A stretch of 11,243 nucleotides of DNA from Thermoplasmata archaeon (GCA_021826835.1 JAKAYH010000037.1:1-11243); one strand, 5' to 3'. Shown: positions 1-6,361, numbered from the stretch's first letter. Made by a program: numbers and translations. Notes: generated by a model from the letters alone, not told the origin.

Positions 1-1
1 A

Positions 2-625
2 AGAAAGAGAATTGTGAGCATTCCACAGGAGGCCTCGACAATTGGCATTTTGACTCCCATGGAACAGGTGTCCATGTATCTGGTGGGAAGGGGATTCTCA
101 TCTGCAGACGCAAAAAGAGCTACACTTGATGCGCTTGATGCTGTTGGCCTTCATGACGCAAGGAACAACCCTGCTGATACCCTCTCAGGCGGCATGAAGA
201 GAAAATGCTTTGTGGCAATGGCCCTTGCAGCGAATGCTGATGTAATTTTCCTTGACGAACCTACAACCGGTCTTGATCCAATATCAAGACTTGAGGTGTG
301 GTCAGCCATAAAGCAGCTTAAGGGAAATGTAATTCTCACAACCCATTATATGGAAGAGGCTGAAAAACTGTCTGAGGAGGTCTTTCTGGTTGAATCAGGA
401 TCAATAATAGACAAAGGAACTGTCAAATCACTTTTGAAGGGGTTCGAAAACAAGGTGCGAATAGAAAGCTATAGGAAGATGGATAATGCTTTCAGGGTGG
501 GAACAATTTATATAAAATATGTGCCACAAGATAATGCTTCAGAATTCATAAAAGAGGGAGATAATGTTCGTAAAATCTCTTTGGATGATCTTTTCATTAT
601 GAGAGGTGTTGACATTGAATCTTAA
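2..625 (+). CDS. ABC transporter ATP-binding protein (5' end outside window)
   Basis: This is the nucleotide-binding subunit of an ABC-2 type exporter; the N-terminal part with the Walker A loop lies before the window. The frame is open from base 2, so the GTG at 14 is internal and not the start. Visible in order are the Q-loop (IPQE, bases 20-31), the ABC signature LSGGMKRK (182-205), Walker B with the catalytic Glu (VIFLDEP, 242-262), the D-loop (GLDP), and the H-loop His (TTH, 338-346), followed by HYMEEAE as in drug/polysaccharide/natA-type exporters. The last 80 or so residues are the usual poorly conserved C-terminal tail. The stop overlaps the start of the permease gene, so the two form one operon and one transporter at the cytoplasmic membrane. 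The substrate cannot be told from the sequence; drug or lipid export is typical for the family. Confidence 0.93.
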   Translation, partial: RKRIVSIPQEASTIGILTPMEQVSMYLVGRGFSSADAKRATLDALDAVGLHDARNNPADTLSGGMKRKCFVAMALAANADVIFLDEPTTGLDPISRLEVWSAIKQLKGNVILTTHYMEEAEKLSEEVFLVESGSIIDKGTVKSLLKGFENKVRIESYRKMDNAFRVGTIYIKYVPQDNASEFIKEGDNVRKISLDDLFIMRGVDIES

Positions 626-1364
626 ATTCATCTTCACCTTTGCCTGGTACTACGGATTCAAGATCATTAAGAGGGCGCCATCTTATATCATTGCATCCCT
701 GACCACTCCTCTTTCTTTGCTGTTTGTGGTATATATTCTTACATCAGGTGCCCTGGTAAAGTATGCAATTGTTGGAGGAATGATAACGCTAGTGGCATCT
801 ATCGGACTTTCGAGTGCAGGAGACGCCACATTTTTAAGGCTCCAGCTCCGTCTTCAGGATCTTTATGTGGCAAGCAAAGTTTCTCCAACAGATTATATGA
901 TGGCACTTACCCTTAGTTTTCTTGCCTTTTCAGTCCCAGGCATAATTGTTTATGTCTCTCTTGGCGTTTTATACAACCTTTACAGTCTCTTTGATTCTCT
1001 TATCATGCTATCCCTGATTGTTATTCTTATCTTTTCCACTTCTGCAATTTCCTTTATAATTTCCAGCGCGGTAAAACATGTGAGGAATGTTTGGGGCATA
1101 GTTTCTGTCCTATCAATAATAATGACGGTAATACCTCCAACCTTTTATCCTTACACAGATATAATGTCCAGAAACAGCGGAAATATAATCATATATCTGA
1201 TGTCGTTTTCTCCGGCAACACCTGCAGCAATTCTTGCACAGTTTGCGTTTGGACTCCAACCTATTGTTTACAATACACTATACACAATGATGGGTATTCT
1301 ATTAACTGAAACTGTTATATATTTTGCAATAGCAAGGTATCTTACAAGGTGGAGAGAGAACTAA
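615..1364 (+). CDS. ABC-2 type transporter permease
   Basis: Membrane subunit paired with the preceding ATPase. The protein (about 249 residues) has a short cytoplasmic start (NLKFIFTFAWYYGFKIIKR) and then roughly six hydrophobic segments, as expected for an ABC-2 permease of 250 residues. The stretch TFYPYTDIM then SFSPATPAA before the last segments resembles the conserved Pro-rich loop of the ABC-2 family. Start choice: a GAGGTG ribosome binding site at 603-608 is correctly spaced for the TTG at 615. The GTG at 606 would lie on this site itself and is less likely. Either way the gene overlaps the ATPase stop (623-625), consistent with coupled translation. The transported compound is unknown. 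Confidence 0.88.
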   Translation: MNLKFIFTFAWYYGFKIIKRAPSYIIASLTTPLSLLFVVYILTSGALVKYAIVGGMITLVASIGLSSAGDATFLRLQLRLQDLYVASKVSPTDYMMALTLSFLAFSVPGIIVYVSLGVLYNLYSLFDSLIMLSLIVILIFSTSAISFIISSAVKHVRNVWGIVSVLSIIMTVIPPTFYPYTDIMSRNSGNIIIYLMSFSPATPAAILAQFAFGLQPIVYNTLYTMMGILLTETVIYFAIARYLTRWREN

Positions 1365-1388
1365 AAATTTTATTGGGCCATAAGGCCC
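1365..1388. terminator. Bidirectional terminator between convergent genes
   Basis: A GGGCC-ATAA-GGCCC hairpin (stem 1375-1379 and 1384-1388) sits between the permease stop (1364) and the stop of the minus-strand small gene (1409). For the minus strand it is followed by AATAAAATTTTT (1364-1374 read backwards), a hairpin plus T-run. For the plus strand the T-rich ATTTTATT lies just before the hairpin. Archaeal termination depends mainly on T-runs, so the hairpin's role is inferred. Confidence 0.5.
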
Positions 1389-1408
1389 CTCTCTATTAAT
1401 TTAAAAAA

Positions 1409-1678
1409 TTAGAACAATTTCTGTGCTTCAAAAACTGTGTGCTTTGTAGGAGGATTTACCTGCTTAAGCAATCCAATCATATCGTTCTTGCTTGGTGCTT
1501 CCCAGTTGCATATTGCCTTGTTTTCGCTTCCAAGCACCTGAATGCTTTGAAGTTTGAATCCAGCTGGTAGTTTTGAGTTCTTTGCCATTTCAACGATACT
1601 TCCTACTACTTTGAATGCTTCTTCTTTGTTCTTTTCTTTCCACTCATGTTCAACTATTAGGTTTGCCATGTTTTTCAC
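1409..1678 (-). CDS. Small uncharacterised protein, predicted dimeric alpha/beta-barrel fold
   Basis: An 89-residue soluble protein (86 if the ATG at 1669 is used instead of the GTG at 1678). It has no signal peptide or membrane segment. The order of a beta strand (LIVEHEWK), a long helix (KEEAFKVVGSIVEMAKNS), a strand pair with Gly (GFKLQSIQVLGSENKAICNWEAP) and a second helix (SKNDMIGLLKQV) matches a ferredoxin-like babba layout, as in DUF4242/DUF3303-type small proteins; the WEAPS segment is like the YEAPS/D part of those families. This family placement is an inference from pattern only. A TATA-like box at 1700-1708 lies about 27 bases from the GTG, supporting a leaderless start near 1678. 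It is divergent from the HTH_10 regulator and shares its operator region, so it is probably that regulator's target. One Cys (in AICNWE) is present. Function unknown. Confidence 0.75.
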   Translation of the reverse strand: MKNMANLIVEHEWKEKNKEEAFKVVGSIVEMAKNSKLPAGFKLQSIQVLGSENKAICNWEAPSKNDMIGLLKQVNPPTKHTVFEAQKLF

Positions 1679-1697
1679 TTATCTTACGATGGCATAG

Positions 1698-1751
1698 ATT
1701 AATATATGTATTATACCGTTATGTAACGGTAGTTATGGAAGAAATAACGGT
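1698..1751. promoter_or_regulatory. Shared divergent promoter with palindromic operator and third half-site
   Basis: The space between the divergent genes holds TACCGTTATGTAACGGTA (1714-1731), a perfect inverted repeat with 8-base arms and a 2-base centre. A third copy of the half-site TAACGGT lies at 1745-1751, exactly 21 bases (two helical turns) after the second arm, inside the first codons of the regulator gene. For the minus gene the palindrome is just upstream of its TATA-like box (1700-1708), a position typical of archaeal activators. For the plus gene it lies between the likely TATA (around 1705-1715) and the ATG at 1735, a position typical of repression. Binding by the adjacent HTH_10 protein is inferred. 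Confidence 0.7.
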
Positions 1752-2451
1752 CGAACTTAGGCATAATTTACCATTCAGCAACGTTGCATCCCTGTTTCCC
1801 GGTTCAAGGATATTTCGTTGGTGTAACTCATATGTGGATTATCTTGAGATATATGAAAGAAATCTGGATTATGAAAAATTTCTCAATGAAATGACGGAAT
1901 TTTCTGAATCGCTTAAAAGCACAGTGGTATTTTCCTCAAGGCACAGAGATTATGGCTCCATAATGATTAGATGCAGATGCAGCGTTTTCAATTCCACCGT
2001 AAAGATTGCAGAATCCCATGGATGCATGGTTAGATCTCCTGTAATTTATGAAAACGCAGTTGAAAAGATCACCTTTATTTCAATGGAGCCTGAGGTACCT
2101 TCTAAACTCTTTGCAAAATATATGACCATCGCATCCATCGAACTCATAGAGAAAAAAAAGCTTCTTTCCGATGATCTGAGGGATGTCTGGGCAATATCAC
2201 TGAGTGACCTGTTTTCTGGGATGTCAAAGAAACAGCTTGAAGTTCTCAATGATGCTGTTTCAAGGGGATACTACGAAATTCCGAAGAGAACTCATGTTGA
2301 GGATCTTTCCTCTACAAGGGGAATCAGCCCCTCAACGTTGCAGGAGCATCTCAACAAGGCGCAATCACGTATTATGAAGTCCATGGAGCCCTACCTTATG
2401 CTCTACTCAAAATACATAGAGGCAAGGAACCCTGAGAAAGATAGTGAGTAA
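1735..2451 (+). CDS. HTH_10 (bacterio-opsin activator type) transcriptional regulator
   Basis: A 238-residue DNA-binding regulator. The C-terminal part (about 156-220) is a clear HTH_10 domain: SDLFSGMSKKQLEVLNDAVSRGYYEIPKR, then VEDLSSTRGISPSTLQEHLNKAQSRI, with the family's hallmark RGYYE-P-R and the recognition helix around SPSTLQEHL. The N-terminal 150 residues form a mixed alpha/beta sensor-like region with four Cys (30, 80, 82, 97; C80-R-C82 close together) but no identifiable PAS or GAF motif. I chose the ATG at 1735: the frame is open further upstream, but that part would overlap the divergent gene and the operator and looks non-coding. No ribosome binding site is present and a TATA-like box lies about 25 bases upstream, so the mRNA is likely leaderless. 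The signal and targets are unknown; the shared palindrome suggests self-regulation and control of the 89-residue neighbour. Confidence 0.88.
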   Translation: MEEITVELRHNLPFSNVASLFPGSRIFRWCNSYVDYLEIYERNLDYEKFLNEMTEFSESLKSTVVFSSRHRDYGSIMIRCRCSVFNSTVKIAESHGCMVRSPVIYENAVEKITFISMEPEVPSKLFAKYMTIASIELIEKKKLLSDDLRDVWAISLSDLFSGMSKKQLEVLNDAVSRGYYEIPKRTHVEDLSSTRGISPSTLQEHLNKAQSRIMKSMEPYLMLYSKYIEARNPEKDSE

Positions 2452-2582
2452 AAATTATAGGAACTTTGGAGATTTTCAAATTTTGGTTGATAGATTCCGA
2501 AAAACACTTGCATCTCATAACAAATATTTATCACCTTTCATATCCGTTGTTCTTTTTCATCCCTTGCAGATTCTCTAGGTCA

Positions 2583-2800
2583 ATGCCGATTACATCTTAC
2601 TTTTCAACAGCAGGTACTTATGAAACTTATATGACGACCATGAGGTAAAGCTGTCTAATTTTCCTGAAAAGATCTCGCTGTGGCTTCACCCATCAAAGGG
2701 CATCGCAATTTTTCTTCAGATAGTCTTGGGAACACACGTTCTGCTGTTTACAGTTCTGATGCTTATATGGTCTATTTCATTTAACCTCAAAATTCTCTAG
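2583..2800 (+). pseudogene. Frameshifted small single-pass membrane protein (probable gene remnant)
   Basis: Starting at an ATG at 2583, the frame reads MPITSYFSTAGTYETY and then, without a shift, stops at 2646-2648. A second frame, open from 2624 to the stop at 2798-2800 but lacking any usable start codon, reads DDHEVKLSNFPEKISLWLHP, then SKGIAIFLQIVLGTHVLLFT and VLMLIWSISFNLKIL, one hydrophobic membrane segment of about 25 residues. Joining the two by a one-base shift near 2630 (the repeated ACTTAT...ACTTATAT) gives a coherent protein of about 72 residues with a polar N-terminus and one C-terminal membrane helix containing a His. A TATA-like AAATATTTATC lies at 2522-2532, and 2452-2582 otherwise holds nothing I recognise. 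Alternatives are a true pseudogene, a sequencing error, or chance. Function not identified. Confidence 0.4.
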
Positions 2801-3176
2801 TTATAACACATGGATCCAAACTCACTGAACTCAGGAAAAACCGTGTTACTCAAATTATGGGTTTCAACAACTTCCACTAAGACTCTTATGGAAAGTTGTG
2901 CAATAAGGATGAATCTTCCCCATGATTTCCCTGTAAACATTTTGCTTAGGGAGACCTTTTTGTAAAGCTTCATTTCAAAGGCAATCCCCAAAAAAAGTTG
3001 CATGACTCATTGAATGGAAGTAAAGATGAGTGATTCCCTCTGTTCATTATTGAGGAGCAATTTTATCTGGAGGTCATTAATCACAATATTTGTGTGTTAA
3101 ATCGAAATATAATGGTGTCCCTATTCCTCTCCGTCCTGAATCATTGGAGCTTCCTTTCCATATGATTCATGATCTG
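2801..3176. other. Stretch without an intact recognisable gene
   Basis: Only short overlapping ORFs occur here. On the plus strand a 51-codon frame (2810-2965) begins MDPNSLNSGKTVLLK; the minus strand has a 68-codon frame (2797-3003) containing FTGKSWGRFILIAQLSIRVL over the same bases; a third plus frame (from about 3079) reads CVKSKYNGVPIPLRPESLEL before running into the HxlR gene out of frame. None has a recognised domain, and they cannot all be coding. I see no inverted repeats of insertion-sequence type. It may be decayed former coding DNA. Confidence 0.35.
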
Positions 3177-3184
3177 CATAAATT
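3177..3184 (+). promoter_or_regulatory. TATA-like box of the HxlR-family gene
   Basis: CATAAATT is centred about 32 bases before the ATG at 3212, with no ribosome binding site between, as expected for a leaderless or nearly leaderless archaeal transcript. Confidence 0.4.
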
Positions 3185-3211
3185 CAATAGTTTGTTAGCT
3201 CTCAATCATAC

Positions 3212-3577
3212 ATGGAAGGGATGGAAAATTGCCTGTGCCATGCTGAAGAGATTTTTGCCATATTGGGTAAAAAATGGGTCATTCCAATCATAAACATAAT
3301 AGGTAATTCTGAGAAAGTATCGTTCAATGAAATATCAAAAAAATTACCAAATACATCTCCATCATTGATTTCCAAAACACTCAGACTGTTGCAATTTTAT
3401 AAGATTGCGGTGAAAACACCCTTCGAAGACTCTTCATATAAGATTTCATATGAATTGACAGAAAATGGAAATGAACTGAGAAAAATAATCTTATCAATGG
3501 AAAATTGGATAGTTACAGGAAAAATAGTTGCAAAGGCTAAGGAATGTAGTGAGGAGCTCATGGTTTATCGTGTTTAA
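3212..3577 (+). CDS. HxlR-family winged helix-turn-helix regulator
   Basis: A 121-residue one-domain DNA-binding protein. The HxlR pattern is complete: an N-terminal Cys (here two, C7 and C9) followed by the I-x-x-LGKKW motif (15-22), FNEISKKLPNTSPSLISKTLRLL as the HTH (38-60), and a wing that ends in YELTENGNELRKII (80-93). HxlR proteins are dimeric and often sense reactive aldehydes, quinones or oxidants through the N-terminal Cys. That sensing role is family knowledge, not shown here. An alternative ATG at 3221 would give a protein starting MENCLCHAEE. The gene stands alone, between a degenerate stretch and the tRNA genes, so its target is not evident from position. Confidence 0.9.
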   Translation: MEGMENCLCHAEEIFAILGKKWVIPIINIIGNSEKVSFNEISKKLPNTSPSLISKTLRLLQFYKIAVKTPFEDSSYKISYELTENGNELRKIILSMENWIVTGKIVAKAKECSEELMVYRV

Positions 3578-3618
3578 ACGTTTTGACAAAATAGACCCTT
3601 TCATAAATTTGAAAAGAG

Positions 3619-3701
3619 CGCTGGGAGGGAGATTCGAACTCCCGAGCTACGAGAGCACAGGCTTTCCAGACCTGCGCCTTACCAGGCTAGGCTATCCCAG
3701 C
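3619..3701 (-). tRNA. tRNA-Ser (anticodon GGA)
   Basis: Read on the minus strand, an 83-base type II tRNA. The acceptor stem is GCTGGGA (3701-3695) paired with TCCCAGC (3626-3620), with discriminator G at 3619, the serine identity base in archaea. The anticodon loop CTGGAAA (3669-3663) carries GGA at 3667-3665. A long variable arm (GCTCTCGTAGC region) and the T arm GGGAG-TTCGAAT-CTCCC follow. CCA is not encoded and no intron is present. A TATA-like TTAAAAAATAAATAG lies about 29 bases upstream (3725-3739), and TCTTTTC follows the 3' end as a short terminator. Confidence 0.95.
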
Positions 3702-3803
3702 TTAACTTGGGCAGATTGTGAGTTGCTATTTATTTTTTAACATGCAGGAACACTCATAAAAATGAATGAAAATAAGCTTGATTCGAAACAAATAGACTAT
3801 TAT

Positions 3804-3809
3804 AAAAAA
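3804..3809 (-). terminator. T-run terminator of tRNA-Ser(CGA)
   Basis: Six Ts on the minus strand begin 6 bases after the tRNA 3' end (GCG-TTTTTT-ATAATAG), a typical archaeal oligo-T terminator. Confidence 0.6.
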
Positions 3810-3814
3810 CGCTA

Positions 3815-3897
3815 CGCCGGGGGGGAGATTCGAACTCCCGAGCTACGAGAGCAACAGATCTCGAATCTGCCGCCTTACCAGGCTGGGCTACCCCGAC
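3815..3897 (-). tRNA. tRNA-Ser (anticodon CGA)
   Basis: Minus-strand type II tRNA of 83 bases. The acceptor stem is GTCGGGG (3897-3891) with CCCCGGC (3822-3816), including a U2-G71 wobble pair, and discriminator G at 3815. The anticodon loop TTCGAGA (3865-3859) carries CGA (3863-3861), for codon UCG. The variable and T arms are identical over 31 bases to those of the tRNA-Ser(GGA) gene 196 bases away. CCA is not encoded. TATA-like TTAATTAAAAG lies about 28 bases upstream (3920-3930), and the 3' end is followed by a T6 run (3809-3804), so each tRNA probably has its own promoter and terminator. Confidence 0.95.
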
Positions 3898-3919
3898 ATA
3901 TGAAGTGGATTTCAATCGC

Positions 3920-3930
3920 TTTTAATTAAC
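3920..3930 (-). promoter_or_regulatory. TATA box of tRNA-Ser(CGA)
   Basis: Minus-strand TTAATTAAAAG is centred about 28 bases before the mature tRNA 5' end at 3897. The rest of the AT-rich space up to 4111 shows no gene. Confidence 0.5.
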
Positions 3931-4111
3931 TTGCTCTTTCCTTTGCTAAATAATATTGATCTTGCTAAAATCGATTTAATATATGGGAAATTGTTCCTGT
4001 CTTTTCCTTAATAGTGATAAATAATATTCTAAACTATTATTAAGTTGATATTCCAAATGTATTGCACATTGAATTAGATATTTTGAATTATTTACACAAT
4101 TGATTGTATTT

Positions 4112-4528
4112 TTATAATTTCAGTTTCCTGTGCTCTACCATAATGCATTTATCCATTACAACCGATATGCCATTGTTAGATGCTTTTTTCCCGGCTTCTT
4201 CATTTACAACTCCAAGCTGCATCCAAATTGCTTTTGGCTTCACTTTCAAAGATTCCTCAACTATCTCTCCAACGGCCTCCGATTTTCTGAATATATCCAC
4301 TATATCCAATTTGGTGTCCTTCGGAATGCTTGAAAGATTGGGATAACTCTTAATTCCCTGCCATGTTTCCAATGAAGGATTTACAGGAATCACATTGTAT
4401 CCTCTTGATACCAAATATTTTGCTACCCCAAAGCTGTCTCTTTCTTGCTTGTCAGAAATTCCAACAACAGCAATATTTTTAGAATTCTTCAATAATGCTT
4501 TGATATCTTCATCTCTGTTTATAATCAT
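4112..4528 (-). CDS. CoA-binding domain protein (YccU-like, Rossmann fold)
   Basis: A 138-residue single-domain protein of the CoA_binding_2 family. Visible are the nucleotide-binding start IAVVGIS (19-25), GVAKYLVSRGYNVIPVNPS (34-52), PKAIWMQLGVVNEEAGKKA (98-116) and the C-terminal signature VVMDKCIMVEH (123-133), all typical of the E. coli YccU type. Such stand-alone domains bind CoA or acyl-CoA, but no reaction is established. Start choice: the frame has ATGs at 4543 and 4528. TATA-like AATAAACT at 4555-4562 is about 30 bases from 4528 and only 15 from 4543, and no ribosome binding site is present, so I favour a leaderless start at 4528. The gene is divergent from tfs, with 99 bases between the starts. 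Its relation to the neighbours is unclear. Confidence 0.9.
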   Translation of the reverse strand: MIINRDEDIKALLKNSKNIAVVGISDKQERDSFGVAKYLVSRGYNVIPVNPSLETWQGIKSYPNLSSIPKDTKLDIVDIFRKSEAVGEIVEESLKVKPKAIWMQLGVVNEEAGKKASNNGISVVMDKCIMVEHRKLKL

Positions 4529-4592
4529 AAATTGAAAATACATGCCATTTTATGAGTTTATTGGTATCATCTACAATTTTTTGATTTGGAAA

Positions 4593-4602
4593 TGCTAATA
4601 AG
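4593..4602 (+). promoter_or_regulatory. TATA-like box of the transcription factor S gene
   Basis: TGCTAATAAG is centred about 30 bases before the ATG at 4628, with no ribosome binding site between; this supports a leaderless mRNA starting at that ATG. Confidence 0.45.
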
Positions 4603-4627
4603 GTATTTGGTAATTCCATGCCTTATT

Positions 4628-4936
4628 ATGTTCTGTGCAAAGTGCGGTACACTGATGGTTATGTCAAAGGAAAAAGGAGTTTGCCCCAGTTGCGGATATG
4701 AAGAAAAGAGGACTGCAGCAAAGGCAGCGGGAAAAATTATAACCAAAAGTACAAAGAAAGAAGTTATAATGATCAGGGAAGAGAAGAACACTGAACCTTT
4801 GGACTCAGATGCAGTTTGTCCAAAATGCAAAAACACGGGTGCTTATTATCTTCTGAAGCAGACAAGATCTGCAGACGAACCGGAAACCAAGTTCTATACC
4901 TGTGCTTCATGCGGCCACAGATGGAGAGAATACTAG
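4628..4936 (+). CDS. tfs: Transcription factor S (TFS), RNA polymerase cleavage factor
   Basis: A 102-residue archaeal homologue of TFIIS and of the RNA polymerase subunits Rpb9/Rpc11. It stimulates transcript cleavage by stalled, backtracked RNA polymerase. The N-terminal zinc ribbon uses C3, C6, C19 and C22 (FCAKCG...CPSCGY). The C-terminal ribbon uses C64, C67, C92 and C95 (VCPKCKN...CASCGHRWREY). Between these lies the cleavage loop QTRSADEPET (78-87) with the acidic pair D83-E84 that enters the polymerase active site, so the protein should be cleavage-competent and not an inactivated paralogue. The start at 4628 gives the standard MFCxKCG beginning; the frame extends upstream but that extension has no family counterpart. 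The full length is normal for the family. SRP54 follows 60 bases later with its own TATA-like box. Confidence 0.97.
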   Translation: MFCAKCGTLMVMSKEKGVCPSCGYEEKRTAAKAAGKIITKSTKKEVIMIREEKNTEPLDSDAVCPKCKNTGAYYLLKQTRSADEPETKFYTCASCGHRWREY

Positions 4937-4964
4937 ACTTATAGAATTATTGTTAAGGGAAAAC

Positions 4965-4973
4965 GATAAATTC
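4965..4973 (+). promoter_or_regulatory. TATA-like box of the SRP54 gene
   Basis: GATAAATTC is centred about 28 bases before the SRP54 ATG at 4997, suggesting a separate, leaderless transcript in addition to any read-through from tfs. Confidence 0.45.
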
Positions 4974-4996
4974 AGGAATATAGATGTGAGTCCCAT

Positions 4997-6358
4997 ATGG
5001 TGTTGGAAAGTTTATCAAGTTCATTGAAAGAAACCTTCAGAAAAATCTCAGGGGCCAGCTACATAAGCCCTGAACTGATTAAAGAAACAGTAAAAGATAT
5101 CCAAAGGGCACTCCTTAAATCGGATGTTAATGTGAAACTTGCTTTATCACTATCCAAAAAGGTTGAACAACGATCACTTGAAGAAAAACCACCTCAAGGT
5201 ATGCCTCCCCAAGATTTTATTTTGAAAATTATCTATGAGGAACTATTATCAATACTTGGTGAAGAATCCAAACTTAAGCTTCAAAATCAGACCATAATGC
5301 TTGTGGGATTATACGGTCAGGGAAAAACAACTCATGCAGGCAAGCTCTCAAGATTTTTCATCAGGAAAGGTCTCTCGTGCGGTCTTATTGCATGTGATGT
5401 TCACAGACCTGCAGCTTATGAACAGCTACAGCAGATAGCTAAGCAGACTGGTGCAAAATTCTTCGGGATTCCCGGAGAAAAAAATCCTGTAAAGATATAT
5501 AGGGCCAGCGTACCTGAGATGAAAGAGATTGCAGTTAAGATCGTTGATACCAGCGGTCGTGATTCCCTAGACGAAGAATTGCTCAAGGAACTTGTTCATC
5601 TAAAAAAGGAAGTGAATCCGGACGAGATATTGCTTGTTATGGATGCAACGATTGGACAGCAGGCCGGAATTCAGGCAAGGGCACTTCAGGAAACTGTGGG
5701 AATAACGGGCGTTATAATCACCAAAATGGATGGAACTGGAAAAGGAGGTGGGGCGCTGAGCGCAGTTGCAGAAACGGGAGCTCCTGTTTACCTCATTGGA
5801 ACAGGGGAACATATTGAAGACATGGAAATATTCAATCCAAAAAAATTCCTTCAACGCCTTTTGGGAATGGGTGATATAGAAGCCATAATGGAGATTGCTC
5901 AGGAGACAGATATTACAGAGGAAAAGGCCGAAGAAACTCTGTCTAAGATGATGTCCGGAAAATTTAATCTAATGGACATGTACGAAATATGGGAAAAGTT
6001 TTCGAAACCTTCTATTTTGAAAAGGCTTTTTGAGTCTCTACCTCTGGCCAAAATACCAGGCGCCGCCAAAGCCGGAGAATTAGATCTCGACCAGGCAGAA
6101 AATCGTCTCTCCAAGTACAGAGTTATGCTAGATTCCATGACATATTATGAACTTGAAAACCCAGATGAAATAAATGCAAAACGGATAAAGAGAGTTGCCA
6201 GAGGCTCAGGGAGTACTGAGGCAGATGTTAGACACATGCTGAAAGAATTTAAATCAATGAAGGAAAATGTAAAAATGATGAAGGGAAATAGAGGATTCAG
6301 AAAAATGCTTAAGGCTCAAATGAAAAGTGGATCTGCCTTTAATCTTGATGAAGAATAA
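4997..6358 (+). CDS. srp54: Signal recognition particle subunit SRP54 (GTPase)
   Basis: The 453-residue SRP GTPase that binds signal sequences and 7S RNA and targets ribosomes to the membrane through FtsY. An N domain (about 1-95) is followed by the G domain: G1 GLYGQGKTT (104-112), DVHRPAAYEQL (134-144), G3 DTSGRD (184-189), DATIGQQAG (216-224), G4 TKMDGTGKGGGALSA (242-256) and closing loop GTGEHIEDMEIFNP (268-281), then RLLGMGD. The M domain (about 300-453) carries Met-rich segments (KMMSGKFNLMDMYEIW) and the RNA-binding motif RIKRVARGSGSTEADVRHML (396-415). Length and order are standard for archaeal SRP54. Small deviations in the G motifs (SGR for AGR, DGTGKGG for DG[ST]AKGG) are conservative and probably lineage-typical. 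It ends 3 bases before the stop of the convergent FAD gene. Confidence 0.97.
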   Translation: MVLESLSSSLKETFRKISGASYISPELIKETVKDIQRALLKSDVNVKLALSLSKKVEQRSLEEKPPQGMPPQDFILKIIYEELLSILGEESKLKLQNQTIMLVGLYGQGKTTHAGKLSRFFIRKGLSCGLIACDVHRPAAYEQLQQIAKQTGAKFFGIPGEKNPVKIYRASVPEMKEIAVKIVDTSGRDSLDEELLKELVHLKKEVNPDEILLVMDATIGQQAGIQARALQETVGITGVIITKMDGTGKGGGALSAVAETGAPVYLIGTGEHIEDMEIFNPKKFLQRLLGMGDIEAIMEIAQETDITEEKAEETLSKMMSGKFNLMDMYEIWEKFSKPSILKRLFESLPLAKIPGAAKAGELDLDQAENRLSKYRVMLDSMTYYELENPDEINAKRIKRVARGSGSTEADVRHMLKEFKSMKENVKMMKGNRGFRKMLKAQMKSGSAFNLDEE

Positions 6359-6361
6359 TTT

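Noticed and set aside
14..16. GTG as start of the ABC ATPase
   Set aside because: The Q-loop follows within a few codons and the frame is open to the window edge, so the real start and Walker A lie upstream.
1615..1734. Upstream 40-codon extension of the HTH_10 regulator
   Set aside because: It overlaps the divergent small gene and the operator, and the extension has no protein-like pattern; the ATG at 1735 fits a leaderless start.
2624..2800. Resemblance of the shifted membrane peptide to bacterial light-harvesting alpha polypeptides (polar start, P before helix, His in helix)
   Set aside because: The likeness is only general; without homologues, and in an archaeal context lacking chlorophyll genes, it is not supportable.
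3947..4045. Repeated AAATAATATT segments between the tRNA and the CoA-binding gene
   Set aside because: Low-complexity AT-rich DNA; the repeats are too short and irregular to be a repeat array or CRISPR.
4586..4627. 14-codon N-terminal extension of TFS
   Set aside because: Family members start at MFCxKCG; the TATA-like box at 4593-4602 would lie inside the extension.
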